54,297 nt of DNA from an uncultured Alphaproteobacteria bacterium (GTDB lineage: Bacteria > Pseudomonadota > Alphaproteobacteria > Micropepsales > Micropepsaceae), in contig CALMGU010000010.1 in the NCBI GenBank assembly GCA_937865685.1, positions 1 to 54,297 on the forward strand, written 5' to 3'. The notes beneath the pieces are model-generated. The model saw nothing but the letters and a program-made list of their open reading frames with translations, did not search any database and had not been told where the DNA came from. Position numbers and translations under genes: made by a program. Positions 1 through 6,521 of the stretch are shown one piece after another; the first letter of the stretch is position 1, and each line of letters begins with the position of its first letter.

Positions 1-1
1 C

Positions 2-883
2 AACGACACCGGCGTGTTCGAAGGCGGAGAGATTTCCGTCTATTACGATCCGATGATCGCCAAGCTTTCCACCCATGCCGAGACACGGGGAGAAGCGATC
101 GGCGCCATGGCGGCCGCGCTGGACCGGTTCGAGATTTCCGGTATCGCCCATAATGTGCCGTTCCTGGCCGCGATCATGCACAATCCCCGTTTCCGCGAAG
201 GCCGGCTCACCACCGGCTTTATTGCCGAAGAATTCCCCGATGGCTTCAAAGGCGCGCCCTTGTCCGAAGCGGACAGCCGGCTGTTCGTCGCCGCGGCCGT
301 GGCCGCCAAGTTGCGCCGCACCCAGCGCGCCGGTCAGATCAGTGGCGCCTTGAATGGAGGCCATCAGGCTGCCGACAGCTTCGTTGCATCCATCGCGGGG
401 CGCGAGGTCGCGATCTGCGACGCCCGTCTGGCGGTGGGAAACCTTCGCCTGGCGATCGACGGAAAGATCTTCGAGGCGATTATGGATTGGTTTCCAGGGC
501 GACCAAAGTTGGTCTTGAAGCACCAAGGCCAGGAAACCGTGTTCCAGATTGCCCGGCATGCCGGGGGCTATCATCTGTCGCAAGGCGGGCGGGAGATTCT
601 GGTCAGCGTACGCTCGCCCTATGCGGCCAAGCTGGCGACCCTGATGCTGGCAAAGGCGCCACCGGATACGTCTCGTTTGTTGCTGTGCCCTATGCCGGGG
701 CTGATTACCGCGCTTTCAGTGAGCGAAGGCCAAGCCGTCAAGGCCGGCGATCCGCTCGCCGTGGTGGAAGCGATGAAAATGGAGAATGTGCTTCTGGCCG
801 AGCGCGACGGCGTGATCGCCAAGGTTCTTGCCAAGAAAGGTGATAATCTTGGGCGCGACGATGTGATACTGGAATTTCAATGA
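2..883 (+). CDS. pccA: Acyl-CoA (probably propionyl-CoA) carboxylase alpha subunit, C-terminal part
   Basis: The reading frame is open from the window edge, so the 5' part (ATP-grasp biotin carboxylase core) lies upstream. The visible start, DTGVFEGGEISVYYDPMIAK, is the end of the biotin carboxylase domain. A middle region follows that matches the BT linker of propionyl-CoA carboxylases, then a biotinyl carrier domain whose EAMKMEN motif contains the biotinylated lysine. The subunit carboxylates biotin for transfer to propionyl-CoA by the beta subunit (propionate, odd-chain fatty acid and branched amino acid catabolism, cytoplasm). A methylcrotonyl-CoA carboxylase subunit is less likely because the wording of the biotin domain is PccA-like. 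The stop overlaps the acyP start as ATGA, so the two genes are probably translationally coupled. Confidence 0.88.
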   Translation, partial: NDTGVFEGGEISVYYDPMIAKLSTHAETRGEAIGAMAAALDRFEISGIAHNVPFLAAIMHNPRFREGRLTTGFIAEEFPDGFKGAPLSEADSRLFVAAAVAAKLRRTQRAGQISGALNGGHQAADSFVASIAGREVAICDARLAVGNLRLAIDGKIFEAIMDWFPGRPKLVLKHQGQETVFQIARHAGGYHLSQGGREILVSVRSPYAAKLATLMLAKAPPDTSRLLLCPMPGLITALSVSEGQAVKAGDPLAVVEAMKMENVLLAERDGVIAKVLAKKGDNLGRDDVILEFQ

Positions 884-1167
884 GCGAAGACATCACGTCT
901 CTGCGCGTTTGCGTCGAAGGCATCGTCCAGGGCGTGGGCTTCCGCGCCTTTTTGAAAATGGCGGCCATGCGCAATGGCCTTCATGGCTGGGTGCGCAACC
1001 GGTCCGACGGCTCGGTCGAGGCGCTGGTGAGCGGCCCCACCAAGGCGGTGGAGGATTTCGTCAGTGCCGCGACGCAAGGACCCGAGGGCGCGCGCGTCCG
1101 GTCCGTGGATTTGCACAATACTGAAGCGCCCGTGGAAAAAGGCTTTCAGCAGCGTGCGACGCTTTAG
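880..1167 (+). CDS. acyP: Acylphosphatase
   Basis: A 95-residue protein, normal for the family. It hydrolyses the carboxyl-phosphate bond of acylphosphates in the cytoplasm. The signature GIVQGVGFR lies at residues 14-22 with the phosphate-binding arginine R22, and the catalytic asparagine is N40 in GWVRNRSDGSVE. The ATG overlaps the pccA stop by four bases (ATGA), so it is read as the second gene of that transcript. An acylphosphatase next to an acyl-CoA carboxylase could remove acyl-phosphate by-products, but that link is only inferred from the neighbourhood. Confidence 0.93.
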   Translation: MSEDITSLRVCVEGIVQGVGFRAFLKMAAMRNGLHGWVRNRSDGSVEALVSGPTKAVEDFVSAATQGPEGARVRSVDLHNTEAPVEKGFQQRATL

Positions 1168-1213
1168 AGCGGTTCCAGGAAAAGTGTGCAGCGGTTTTCC
1201 GTCCGGAACCGCG
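1166..1213 (+). repeat. REP-like palindromic intergenic repeat
   Basis: Directly after the acyP stop lies an imperfect palindrome. GCGGTTCC-A-GGAAAA on the left pairs with TTTTCC-GT-CCGGAACCGC on the right. The layout and wording resemble short palindromic intergenic repeats that are abundant in many alphaproteobacteria. A weaker relative sharing CCAGGAAAAGTG lies near 53633-53650, also downstream of a gene. Probably a transcribed hairpin; no coding capacity is seen. Confidence 0.55.
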
Positions 1214-1226
1214 ACAAAAATAAACT

Positions 1227-1257
1227 AGGGCGTTTTCGCGATACGCGAAAACGCCCT
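1227..1257. terminator. Bidirectional hairpin between acyP and lipB
   Basis: A perfect 14-bp inverted repeat, AGGGCGTTTTCGCG / CGCGAAAACGCCCT, with a 3-base loop (1241-1243). It sits between convergent acyP and lipB, and its right arm overlaps the lipB stop codon. The position and the strength of the stem suggest a terminator shared by both strands, although there is no clean terminal T-run. Confidence 0.6.
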
Positions 1258-1957
1258 AACCGAAGATCTTCTCAAAGCTTCGCTTCATTGCGACATCGAC
1301 ATCGGCCATGGTCGCCGGCACGCCCAGATCGGCCAGGCTGGTGACGCCATACTGGCGTATGCCGCAGGGCACGATGCCGTCAAAATGCGAAAGATCTGGC
1401 TCCACATTCAACGACACGCCATGGAAAGTCACCCAGCGGCGGATGCGCACGCCCAGGGCGGCGATCTTGTCTTCCCGTGAGCCGCGCACCACCCAGATGC
1501 CGACACGGCCGTCGCGCCGCTCGCCTTTGATGTTGAACTCAGCGAGGGTCTCGATCAGCCATTGTTCCAGGTCGCGGACGAAGCCTCGCACATCCGGTTT
1601 GCGCTTCTTGAGATCGAGCATCACATAGCCGACGCGCTGGCCAGGTCCATGATAGGTGAACTGGCCGCCGCGCCCGGTGTGATAGACCGGAAAGCGGGCA
1701 TCGATCAGGTCGGCGTCATTGGCGCTGGTGCCGGCGGTGTAGACGGGCGGGTGTTCCAGCAGCCAGACCAGTTCAGGGGCTTGCCCATCCGCGATGGCCG
1801 CGGCGCGCGTTTCCATGGCCTCCAGCGCCTCGGGATAGGCGACGGGGCTGTCGGAAATTCGCCATTCGGTCCGGGAATTCAGCGCGGCGTCCAAATTAAG
1901 CTTTCCGAAACCATAATCCGCCACCCTTGGCAGCCTCATCGCAATATAGGCATGCAC
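1256..1957 (-). CDS. lipB: Octanoyl-[acyl carrier protein]:protein octanoyltransferase
   Basis: Transfers octanoyl from ACP to lipoyl domains of 2-oxoacid dehydrogenases, the first step of lipoate synthesis (cytoplasm). It has the family signature [12 protein letters not shown] at about residues 96-107, the catalytic lysine K164 ([12 protein letters not shown]) and the acyl-accepting cysteine C198 ([10 protein letters not shown]). Length 233 aa fits the family. The frame opens with a GTG at 1957; an in-frame ATG at 1939 ([10 protein letters not shown]) is a plausible alternative and would avoid crowding the divergent FliN-like gene. No lipA is visible nearby. Confidence 0.93.
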   Translation of the reverse strand: MHAYIAMRLPRVADYGFGKLNLDAALNSRTEWRISDSPVAYPEALEAMETRAAAIADGQAPELVWLLEHPPVYTAGTSANDADLIDARFPVYHTGRGGQFTYHGPGQRVGYVMLDLKKRKPDVRGFVRDLEQWLIETLAEFNIKGERRDGRVGIWVVRGSREDKIAALGVRIRRWVTFHGVSLNVEPDLSHFDGIVPCGIRQYGVTSLADLGVPATMADVDVAMKRSFEKIFG

Positions 1958-1959
1958 CC

Positions 1960-2196
1960 ATGGCGTCCAACATCGACAATATCAAAGTGGAAATCTCCGT
2001 GGTGCTTGGCCGCTCCGTCATTCCCATGCATCAGCTCCTGCGCATGGGCCGTGGGGCCGTGATCGAGTTGGACTCCCATCAGGATGATCCGGTGACCATC
2101 CTGGCCAACGACAAGCCGGTGGCGAAGGGGGAAATCCAGATCCATGGCGATAAGATCGGGGTTTCCGTGGTGGAGCTGCTGTCCAATTACGAATAA
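1960..2196 (+). CDS. Short FliN/SpoA-domain protein (orphan)
   Basis: A 78-residue protein made almost entirely of a SpoA (FliN C-terminal) domain: [18 protein letters not shown], then [10 protein letters not shown] and the [19 protein letters not shown] end. In FliN this domain forms the lower C-ring of the flagellar switch. No other flagellar gene is in the window and the protein lacks the usual N-terminal extension, so motor function is uncertain. I start it at the ATG at 1960 ([10 protein letters not shown]) rather than the upstream GTG at 1927, which would run into lipB. Divergent from lipB with almost no spacer. Confidence 0.75.
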   Translation: MASNIDNIKVEISVVLGRSVIPMHQLLRMGRGAVIELDSHQDDPVTILANDKPVAKGEIQIHGDKIGVSVVELLSNYE

Positions 2197-2213
2197 ACAC
2201 TCGAATAAGTGTT
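2196..2213 (+). terminator. Small hairpin after the FliN-like gene
   Basis: AACACT / AGTGTT, a 6-bp stem with a 6-base loop that begins at the stop codon, followed by an AT-rich run (GAATTATTTATT). Weak but well placed for a terminator. Confidence 0.4.
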
Positions 2214-2291
2214 GAATTATTTATTCTCCACTGTGTTATTGCATTTGATCGGATAGCGGCATAGGTCTGGTGTGGTTTTCGAGGCCACGCC

Positions 2292-2795
2292 ATGCTGCCG
2301 GTCATTCTCAACCCTCTCAGACTTAAAACCGGGCTGGCCGGCCAGGGCGCGGCCTTGGCCCGCCGGGCGTCGCTCCTGGCCGAAGCCGGAATCGAAGTCC
2401 GTTTGCTCTCCTCTGATGTCTCTGACGAGCTCCTGGCCCCTCTGCAGCTTCTGTTCGTGGCTGGCCTGGAGGAGGGCGAGGCGCGCCACCTGGCGGCCAG
2501 AGCCAGGGCCTTCGGCGTGCTGGTCAATGTCGAGGATGTCCTGCCGCTTTGCGACTTCCATGTCCCGGCCATTGTGCGTCAGGGGGATCTTCTTTTGACC
2601 GCATCGACGGGTGGCGCCGCGCCGGGCCTGGCGCGGGCGCTTCGGGAGCACCTGGCCGAAAGCTTCGGGCCGGAGTGGCGCGACCGGGTCGATGCGCTGG
2701 CTGCGGAACGGGCCCGCTACCGCAGCCAGGGGCTGGCCCCGGCAGAGGTTTCTCAGAAAGTACGCGCCATGGTCGTGGAGAAGGGCTGGCTGTGA
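2292..2795 (+). CDS. Siroheme synthase N-terminal-like protein (precorrin-2 dehydrogenase/ferrochelatase family)
   Basis: 167 residues resembling the N-terminal half of CysG (Met8-like), which oxidises precorrin-2 and inserts iron to make siroheme, the cofactor of sulfite reductase. Visible family blocks are VNVEDVLPLCDFHVPAIV (residues 78-95) and GDLLLTASTGGAAPGLARAL (98-117). The N-terminal nucleotide loop is present only as GLAGQGAALARR instead of the usual glycine-rich GGGxVAxRK. The uroporphyrinogen methyltransferase half is absent. It overlaps the cysH start (CTGTGAG), which fits a role in assimilatory sulfate reduction, but no sulfite reductase gene is next to it. Confidence 0.75.
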   Translation: MLPVILNPLRLKTGLAGQGAALARRASLLAEAGIEVRLLSSDVSDELLAPLQLLFVAGLEEGEARHLAARARAFGVLVNVEDVLPLCDFHVPAIVRQGDLLLTASTGGAAPGLARALREHLAESFGPEWRDRVDALAAERARYRSQGLAPAEVSQKVRAMVVEKGWL

Positions 2796-3547
2796 GCGCC
2801 ACGGTCATCGACGTACGCGCGGGATTGCGGCCGGCCGAGCCTGCCATGGCGCGCACCGATCTTTTGGCATTACGGGAAAAGGCCTCCGGCCGCGACGCGC
2901 AAGGAATTCTTGAAATGGCGCTGTGCGGCGACTTTCAGGGCCGCACCGCCGTGGTGTCGTCGTTCGGGGCAGAATCCGCGGTACTGCTGCATCTGGTGGC
3001 CGCGATCGATGCGGCCACGCCGGTATTTTTCCTCAACACCGGCAAGCTTTTCGGAGAGACCCTGCGTTATCGCGACCGGTTGCAAGACGTACTGGGTCTT
3101 GAAGATATTCGCAGCCTGGCGCCCGGCTCGAATGCGCGCGCGGCTTTGGATCCGGACGGGACGCTATGGTCGCGCGATACCGACGCCTGCTGCGGCTTTC
3201 GCAAAGTCGCGCCGCTGGCCCAGGCCTTGAAGCCCTTCGCGGCGCAGATCACCGGCCGCAAGCGATTCCAGACCCGCGAGCGCGGCTTGATGCAGCCGGT
3301 GGAATGGTTCGATGGGCGGTTCCGGTTCAATCCGCTCTGGCAATGGTCCCAAAGCGATCTGGCCGCCTATGCCGCGGCCCACAAGTTGCCGGCTCACCCA
3401 TTGGTGGCCGACGGCTATCCTTCGATCGGCTGCCAGCCCTGCACCCGCCGGATTGCCGCCGGCGAGGATTATCGCGCCGGACGCTGGGCCGGGCTCGACA
3501 AGGATGAGTGCGGCATCCATGTCGGCACCGATGGCGACGGAATTTAG
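2792..3547 (+). CDS. cysH: Assimilatory adenylyl-sulfate (APS) reductase, CysH family
   Basis: Reduces activated sulfate to sulfite with thioredoxin. The PAPS-reductase fold is seen in SSFGAESAVLLHLV and FLNTGKLFGET. Cysteine pairs C133-C134 (DACCGFRK) and C214/C217 (GCQPCTRR), the ligands of a [4Fe-4S] cluster, mark the APS-using type. The catalytic cysteine is C240 in KDECGIH. I choose the GTG at 2792, which overlaps the previous stop and has GGAGAAGG upstream; this gives 251 aa, normal for the family. Translational coupling to the siroheme-synthase-like gene supports a common sulfur assimilation role. Confidence 0.92.
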   Translation: MSATVIDVRAGLRPAEPAMARTDLLALREKASGRDAQGILEMALCGDFQGRTAVVSSFGAESAVLLHLVAAIDAATPVFFLNTGKLFGETLRYRDRLQDVLGLEDIRSLAPGSNARAALDPDGTLWSRDTDACCGFRKVAPLAQALKPFAAQITGRKRFQTRERGLMQPVEWFDGRFRFNPLWQWSQSDLAAYAAAHKLPAHPLVADGYPSIGCQPCTRRIAAGEDYRAGRWAGLDKDECGIHVGTDGDGI

Positions 3548-3564
3548 GGCCTTTTTCAGCCGAC

Positions 3565-3593
3565 TTGTCTTAAGCGGGCAGGGTTGCTAAACC
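3565..3593 (+). promoter_or_regulatory. Possible sigma-70 promoter for tRNA-Leu
   Basis: TTGTCT at 3565-3570 and TAAACC at 3588-3593 with a 17-base spacer, about 30 bases ahead of the tRNA. Only a moderate match to the consensus. Confidence 0.4.
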
Positions 3594-3623
3594 CCGGCGC
3601 CTACCAGCTTTTTTCCTGACTGT

Positions 3624-3707
3624 GCGGTCATGGCGGAACGGTAGACGCGCTAGCTTGAGGTGCTAGTGGGGCAACCCGTGGAAGTTCGAGTCTTCTTGAC
3701 CGCACCA
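3624..3707 (+). tRNA. tRNA-Leu (anticodon GAG)
   Basis: The acceptor stem GCGGTCA (3624-3630) pairs with TGACCGC (3697-3703), followed by discriminator A and an encoded CCA (3705-3707). The anticodon stem CTAGC/GCTAG encloses the loop TTGAGGT, giving anticodon GAG, which reads CUC/CUU leucine codons. A long variable arm (class II) and a T-loop (GTTCGAGTC) are present. 84 nt with CCA. Confidence 0.95.
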
Positions 3708-3738
3708 TTCATCTGCGCACCAGCGGTGCGCAGATGAA
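3708..3738 (+). terminator. Strong hairpin directly after tRNA-Leu
   Basis: A perfect 14-bp inverted repeat, TTCATCTGCGCACC / GGTGCGCAGATGAA, with loop AGC. It starts one base after the tRNA CCA. Most likely the end of the tRNA transcript or a processing structure. No T-run follows. Confidence 0.6.
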
Positions 3739-3754
3739 TGCCAAGCTGGCCCGC

Positions 3755-3781
3755 GCGTCAGCGTGGCCACTACGCTGACGC
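3755..3781. repeat. Inverted repeat downstream of tRNA-Leu
   Basis: GCGTCAGCGT (3755-3764) pairs with ACGCTGACGC (3772-3781) across a 7-base loop. A second overlapping dyad uses GTGGCC and GGCCAC (up to about 3788). The rest of 3740-3858 shows no gene. This may be a terminator for the convergent PEP-CTERM gene. Confidence 0.4.
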
Positions 3782-3858
3782 TAGGCCACAGGGGCTGCGC
3801 GGCAGGATACCGATCCATGGTCATCCAAATTGCGAAGAGCGCGCTGAAAAAGCGTCGA

Positions 3859-4404
3859 CTATGCGAGTGCGCTCGCGCGCCGGCGGCGCATCGCGAACCC
3901 GATGCCGCCAAATCCGATCAGCAACATCGCCCAGGATGCCGGCTCCGGGATGCCGGATGCGACAAAGGCAAAATTCCGGAACTCAGAACCGAGCGCGTTG
4001 TCGCTGATATAGGCTGAGGCGGGCGCATTCGGATCGCCAAAGGGATAACCGATCGGCGGTCCATAATACTGACCGAGATATTTGTTGCTGTAGTCGTCCG
4101 CCAGGATGTGGCCGCCGGAATATCCGATGATCGAATACCAGGCCGAGAAATTGATGTGCGCTGGATCATTGTCCACGGTCGAAACGACATAGTGAGACGC
4201 TGCTCCCCCGAACAGGAGCGCGGCTGCTTCCTGCCCAGTATAGGCGAGAGGGCCGTTGGGAAAGGACGTGGACCAATAAGGACCTTGATCCACCAGCCAG
4301 CTGCCGGCGTAAGTATAGGTCGTGGCATTCGCGGGGGCCGACGACCCGAAAACCGCCATTGCAGCGGAAACCAGACAGCCCAACACCACATGCCTGAAAT
4401 TCAT
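3859..4404 (-). CDS. PEPxxWA-CTERM sorting domain protein
   Basis: An exported 181-residue protein. It has an N-terminal signal peptide (residues 1 to about 27, ending ANA), a Tyr/Gly-rich middle of unknown fold, and a C-terminal sorting tail: IPEPASWAM (residues 152-160), a hydrophobic segment LLIGFGGIGFAM, and RRRR. This tail is the alphaproteobacterial PEP-CTERM variant, expected to be processed by an exosortase and linked with exopolysaccharide or biofilm surfaces. No exosortase is in the window. I choose the ATG at 4404 (MNFRHVV) because it has GCGGGGA upstream and begins the signal peptide. The function of the mature part is unknown. Confidence 0.8.
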   Translation of the reverse strand: MNFRHVVLGCLVSAAMAVFGSSAPANATTYTYAGSWLVDQGPYWSTSFPNGPLAYTGQEAAALLFGGAASHYVVSTVDNDPAHINFSAWYSIIGYSGGHILADDYSNKYLGQYYGPPIGYPFGDPNAPASAYISDNALGSEFRNFAFVASGIPEPASWAMLLIGFGGIGFAMRRRRASALA

Positions 4405-4439
4405 GGTTAAGTCCCCGCCATGCCGCCCGCGCGGCAACA

Positions 4440-4536
4440 TTCCAATGCGATATCACCCCCAAAGCGAAACCCCGTCAAGCTGGTCTCATCCTTGCTTTGA
4501 CGGTTCCGGGGACATGGGTTTCGTATCGCATTGGAA
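4440..4536. repeat. Long imperfect inverted repeat (MITE-like or large hairpin)
   Basis: Three nested arms face each other. TTCCAATGCGATA (4440-4452) pairs with TATCGCATTGGAA (4524-4536), CGAAACCC (4465-4472) with GGGTTTCG (4516-4523), and CGTCAA (4473-4478) with TTGACG (4497-4502). The loops on the two sides are offset, so it is an imperfect palindrome of about 97 bp. It lies just upstream of the PEP-CTERM gene. It could be a folded leader, a small non-autonomous element, or an old inverted duplication. Confidence 0.55.
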
Positions 4537-4713
4537 CGTTTCGACTGGAGAGAAGCGGCGGCGCTTCGCCAAAAGCGCCGCAAAAGCTGGGATGCGATCG
4601 CGCAACTGATTCGCTATGTCGATGTCGTTGGCCGGGCTATCCCGGTTTCGGCCCAGTCAATTCAAAGCGGTGAATTGTTCGTTGAAATGCCCCCGCCGGC
4701 AGACAAGCCCTAG
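4531..4713 (+). CDS. Possible small helix-turn-helix-like ORF
   Basis: A 60-residue frame with only a TTG start. The segment DWREAAALRQKRRKSWDAIA resembles the helix-turn-helix wording of small DNA-binding proteins, but the rest is not recognisable and no convincing ribosome binding site is seen. It begins inside the right arm of the long inverted repeat. It could be a remnant or a chance frame. The remaining gap up to the RidA-like gene (4714-4856) shows nothing else I can support. Confidence 0.25.
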   Translation: MERFDWREAAALRQKRRKSWDAIAQLIRYVDVVGRAIPVSAQSIQSGELFVEMPPPADKP

Positions 4714-4856
4714 ATCGCGACCGGCCTGAGTTCGCGCGTCTTGCGCGGGGGCGATATCAGGCGGCAATCTTCCATGTTTGACGAATTGTCGCTTCATCAT
4801 TCGCACTCATCGCGCAGACGATGCCATTTCGCCGCGCCATCAGGGGGAACCGTATC

Positions 4857-5366
4857 ATGACGCCATTCAAGACTGCTCTTGCCGCTGCCATCATTCTGTG
4901 CACGTCCGGCGGGGCAATGGCCCAGGCCGTCCTTCACAATCAGGAGGACGCGAATTCGCCATTCGCCGGATCCGTGATCGTCCCTCCCGGCTACACCACC
5001 TATTACATCAGTGGCAGCGGTCCCACGGTCACCAATTCCAATGCACCGAAAGACTCGATCGAAAGCTTCGGCGACACCGCCACCCAGACCCGTACCACTT
5101 TGGAAGGGTTGAAAGCCAAGATGGACAAACTTGGTGTCGGCTTCGGCGATGTGGTGCAGGCGCGCGTCTATCTGGCGGCGGATCCCATGAATGGCGGAAA
5201 GATGAACCCAGCCGCCATGAATGACACCTGGAAGACATTTTTCGGCACGGCCGCGCAGCCCAACAAGCCTGCCCGCGCCACCATCGAGGCTGCCAATCTC
5301 GTCAAGAAAGGCGCGCTGGTCGAAATCGAATTCGTTGCCGTGAAGATGGTTCCGCCCAAGCGCTGA
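4857..5366 (+). CDS. Exported RidA/YjgF/YER057c/UK114-family protein
   Basis: 169 residues. It has a signal peptide (MTPFKTALAAAIILCTSGGA, cleavage near AMA-QA) followed by a complete RidA fold with the conserved block GDVVQARVYLA and the arginine of PARAT, the residue that binds the substrate carboxylate in enamine/imine deaminases. RidA proteins are normally cytoplasmic; this one should act in the periplasm, where its substrate is unknown. The start at 4857 is chosen because it begins the signal peptide and has AGGGGGAA upstream; an earlier in-frame start at 4821 would spoil the signal. It stands alone and ends at a good terminator. Confidence 0.82.
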   Translation: MTPFKTALAAAIILCTSGGAMAQAVLHNQEDANSPFAGSVIVPPGYTTYYISGSGPTVTNSNAPKDSIESFGDTATQTRTTLEGLKAKMDKLGVGFGDVVQARVYLAADPMNGGKMNPAAMNDTWKTFFGTAAQPNKPARATIEAANLVKKGALVEIEFVAVKMVPPKR

Positions 5367-5385
5367 AACCATGGCAATGGTCGCG

Positions 5386-5414
5386 AAAGGCCCACCCCCC
5401 GGCGGGCCTTTTTT
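5386..5414 (+). terminator. Rho-independent terminator after the RidA-like gene
   Basis: AAAGGCCC (5386-5393) pairs with GGGCCTTT (5404-5411), followed by a T-run. Classic intrinsic terminator. Confidence 0.85.
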
Positions 5415-5470
5415 CTGGCTCGCGGAACGCAAAGGTCTATGGTTTCCCGGATCGGGCAGGGAGCCGGGCG

Positions 5471-5959
5471 ATGGGCGCAAATTCTTTCGGTGAAACCGTT
5501 ATCGTCGCGGAAACGGGCCTCGGCCGGTATCAGGTCGAGGCGCGGGTGGCCAATGCGGCCATCCTGATCGATGAACCCGTCGCGGCAGGCGGACTGGGAT
5601 CGGGGCCCAATCCTTACAATCTGCTGGGCGCGGCCCTGGGCGCCTGCAAGACCATGACCATCCGTCTTTACGCCAATCGCAAGAACTGGCCGCTGACCCG
5701 CGTTCAGGTTGATGTCCGCCACCGCCGCGCGGATCTCAATGCCCGGGATCTGTTCGAAGCGGATATCCATCTGGAAGGCGATCTGAGCGCGGAGCAGCGG
5801 GCGCGCATTTTGGAGATCGCGGAGCGCTGCCCCGTCCATCTGACCCTGACCCGCGGCGCCGATGTCCGCACGGTGCTGCTGCCGGTCATGGCTGCGCCTG
5901 TCCAGCCGGCGGAAGGCCCCTCTCATATGGACTGCATGAACGAAGCCTGCGTCGACTGA
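5471..5959 (+). CDS. OsmC family protein
   Basis: A 162-residue protein with the OsmC/Ohr fold. The two conserved redox cysteines lie in GACKTMTIRLYA (about residue 59) and AERCPVHLTL (about residue 122). OsmC-type proteins are thiol peroxidases that reduce organic hydroperoxides; many paralogues, including this shorter C-terminally unusual one (ends HMDCMNEACVD), are not characterised. The two extra cysteines in the tail could be metal ligands. Upstream spacing to the terminator suggests its own promoter; it is followed closely by the DUF1489 gene on the same strand. Confidence 0.85.
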   Translation: MGANSFGETVIVAETGLGRYQVEARVANAAILIDEPVAAGGLGSGPNPYNLLGAALGACKTMTIRLYANRKNWPLTRVQVDVRHRRADLNARDLFEADIHLEGDLSAEQRARILEIAERCPVHLTLTRGADVRTVLLPVMAAPVQPAEGPSHMDCMNEACVD

Positions 5960-6084
5960 CGATATCCGCCCTAATGCCGGACCATTTCGTCCCCATCTTT
6001 TCCGGCCGGGCCGTACGCTCGGCATTGACGCGCGGTCCTGGAATTTCCCACCCTCCGATCCGTGTCCTGCATCAGACCGGCCTC

Positions 6085-6513
6085 ATGTTGCACTTGATCA
6101 AACTTTGCGTCGGCGTCGAATCTCTTCAGGAGTTGGCGGACTGGCAAAAGAAGCGCCTGAAGGAAAAGCGCGCCAAGGGACAGAAACCGGAACTCATCCA
6201 TGTCACGCGCCAGATGCCCAAGCGGGCTGCCGAGCTTCTGGATGGCGGTTCGCTCTATTGGGTGATCAAGGGCCAGATCATGGCTCGCCAGACCCTGCTG
6301 GAATTGCGCGAGATGAAAAAGAACGGCGTGCCCCATTGCGGGCTGGTCTATGACAAGCGCCTGATCCCGGTGCGGCCCCGGCCCCGGCGGGCGTTTCAGG
6401 GATGGCGCTATTTCGAGGGCAAGGATGCGCCGCCTGATATCGCGGAAATCAAGGGCGCTAAAGGCTTGCCGGAAAATCTCAAGCGCGAGCTGGCAACGCT
6501 GGGCCTGTTATAG
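6085..6513 (+). CDS. DUF1489 family protein
   Basis: A conserved alphaproteobacterial protein of unknown function, 142 aa from the ATG at 6085 (MLHLIKLCVGVESLQELADW), which is the family's usual beginning. The longer frame from 5974 adds 37 residues of shadow-like sequence and is rejected. Basic patches (KKRLKEKRAKGQK and RPRPRRAF) suggest nucleic acid or ribosome contact, but this is inference only. It ends 8 bp from the convergent carboxypeptidase gene. Confidence 0.85.
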   Translation: MLHLIKLCVGVESLQELADWQKKRLKEKRAKGQKPELIHVTRQMPKRAAELLDGGSLYWVIKGQIMARQTLLELREMKKNGVPHCGLVYDKRLIPVRPRPRRAFQGWRYFEGKDAPPDIAEIKGAKGLPENLKRELATLGLL

Positions 6514-6521
6514 CGGCCCAA

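Noticed and set aside
2197..2291. Riboswitch or cobalamin-type leader ahead of the siroheme-synthase-like gene
   Set aside because: Only 95 bp, one small hairpin, and none of the conserved boxes of a cobalamin or SAM riboswitch.
3624..3860. Integration site (att) of a genomic island at tRNA-Leu
   Set aside because: No integrase, no second copy of the tRNA end in the window, and neighbouring genes have the same base composition. Kept only as a low-interest question.
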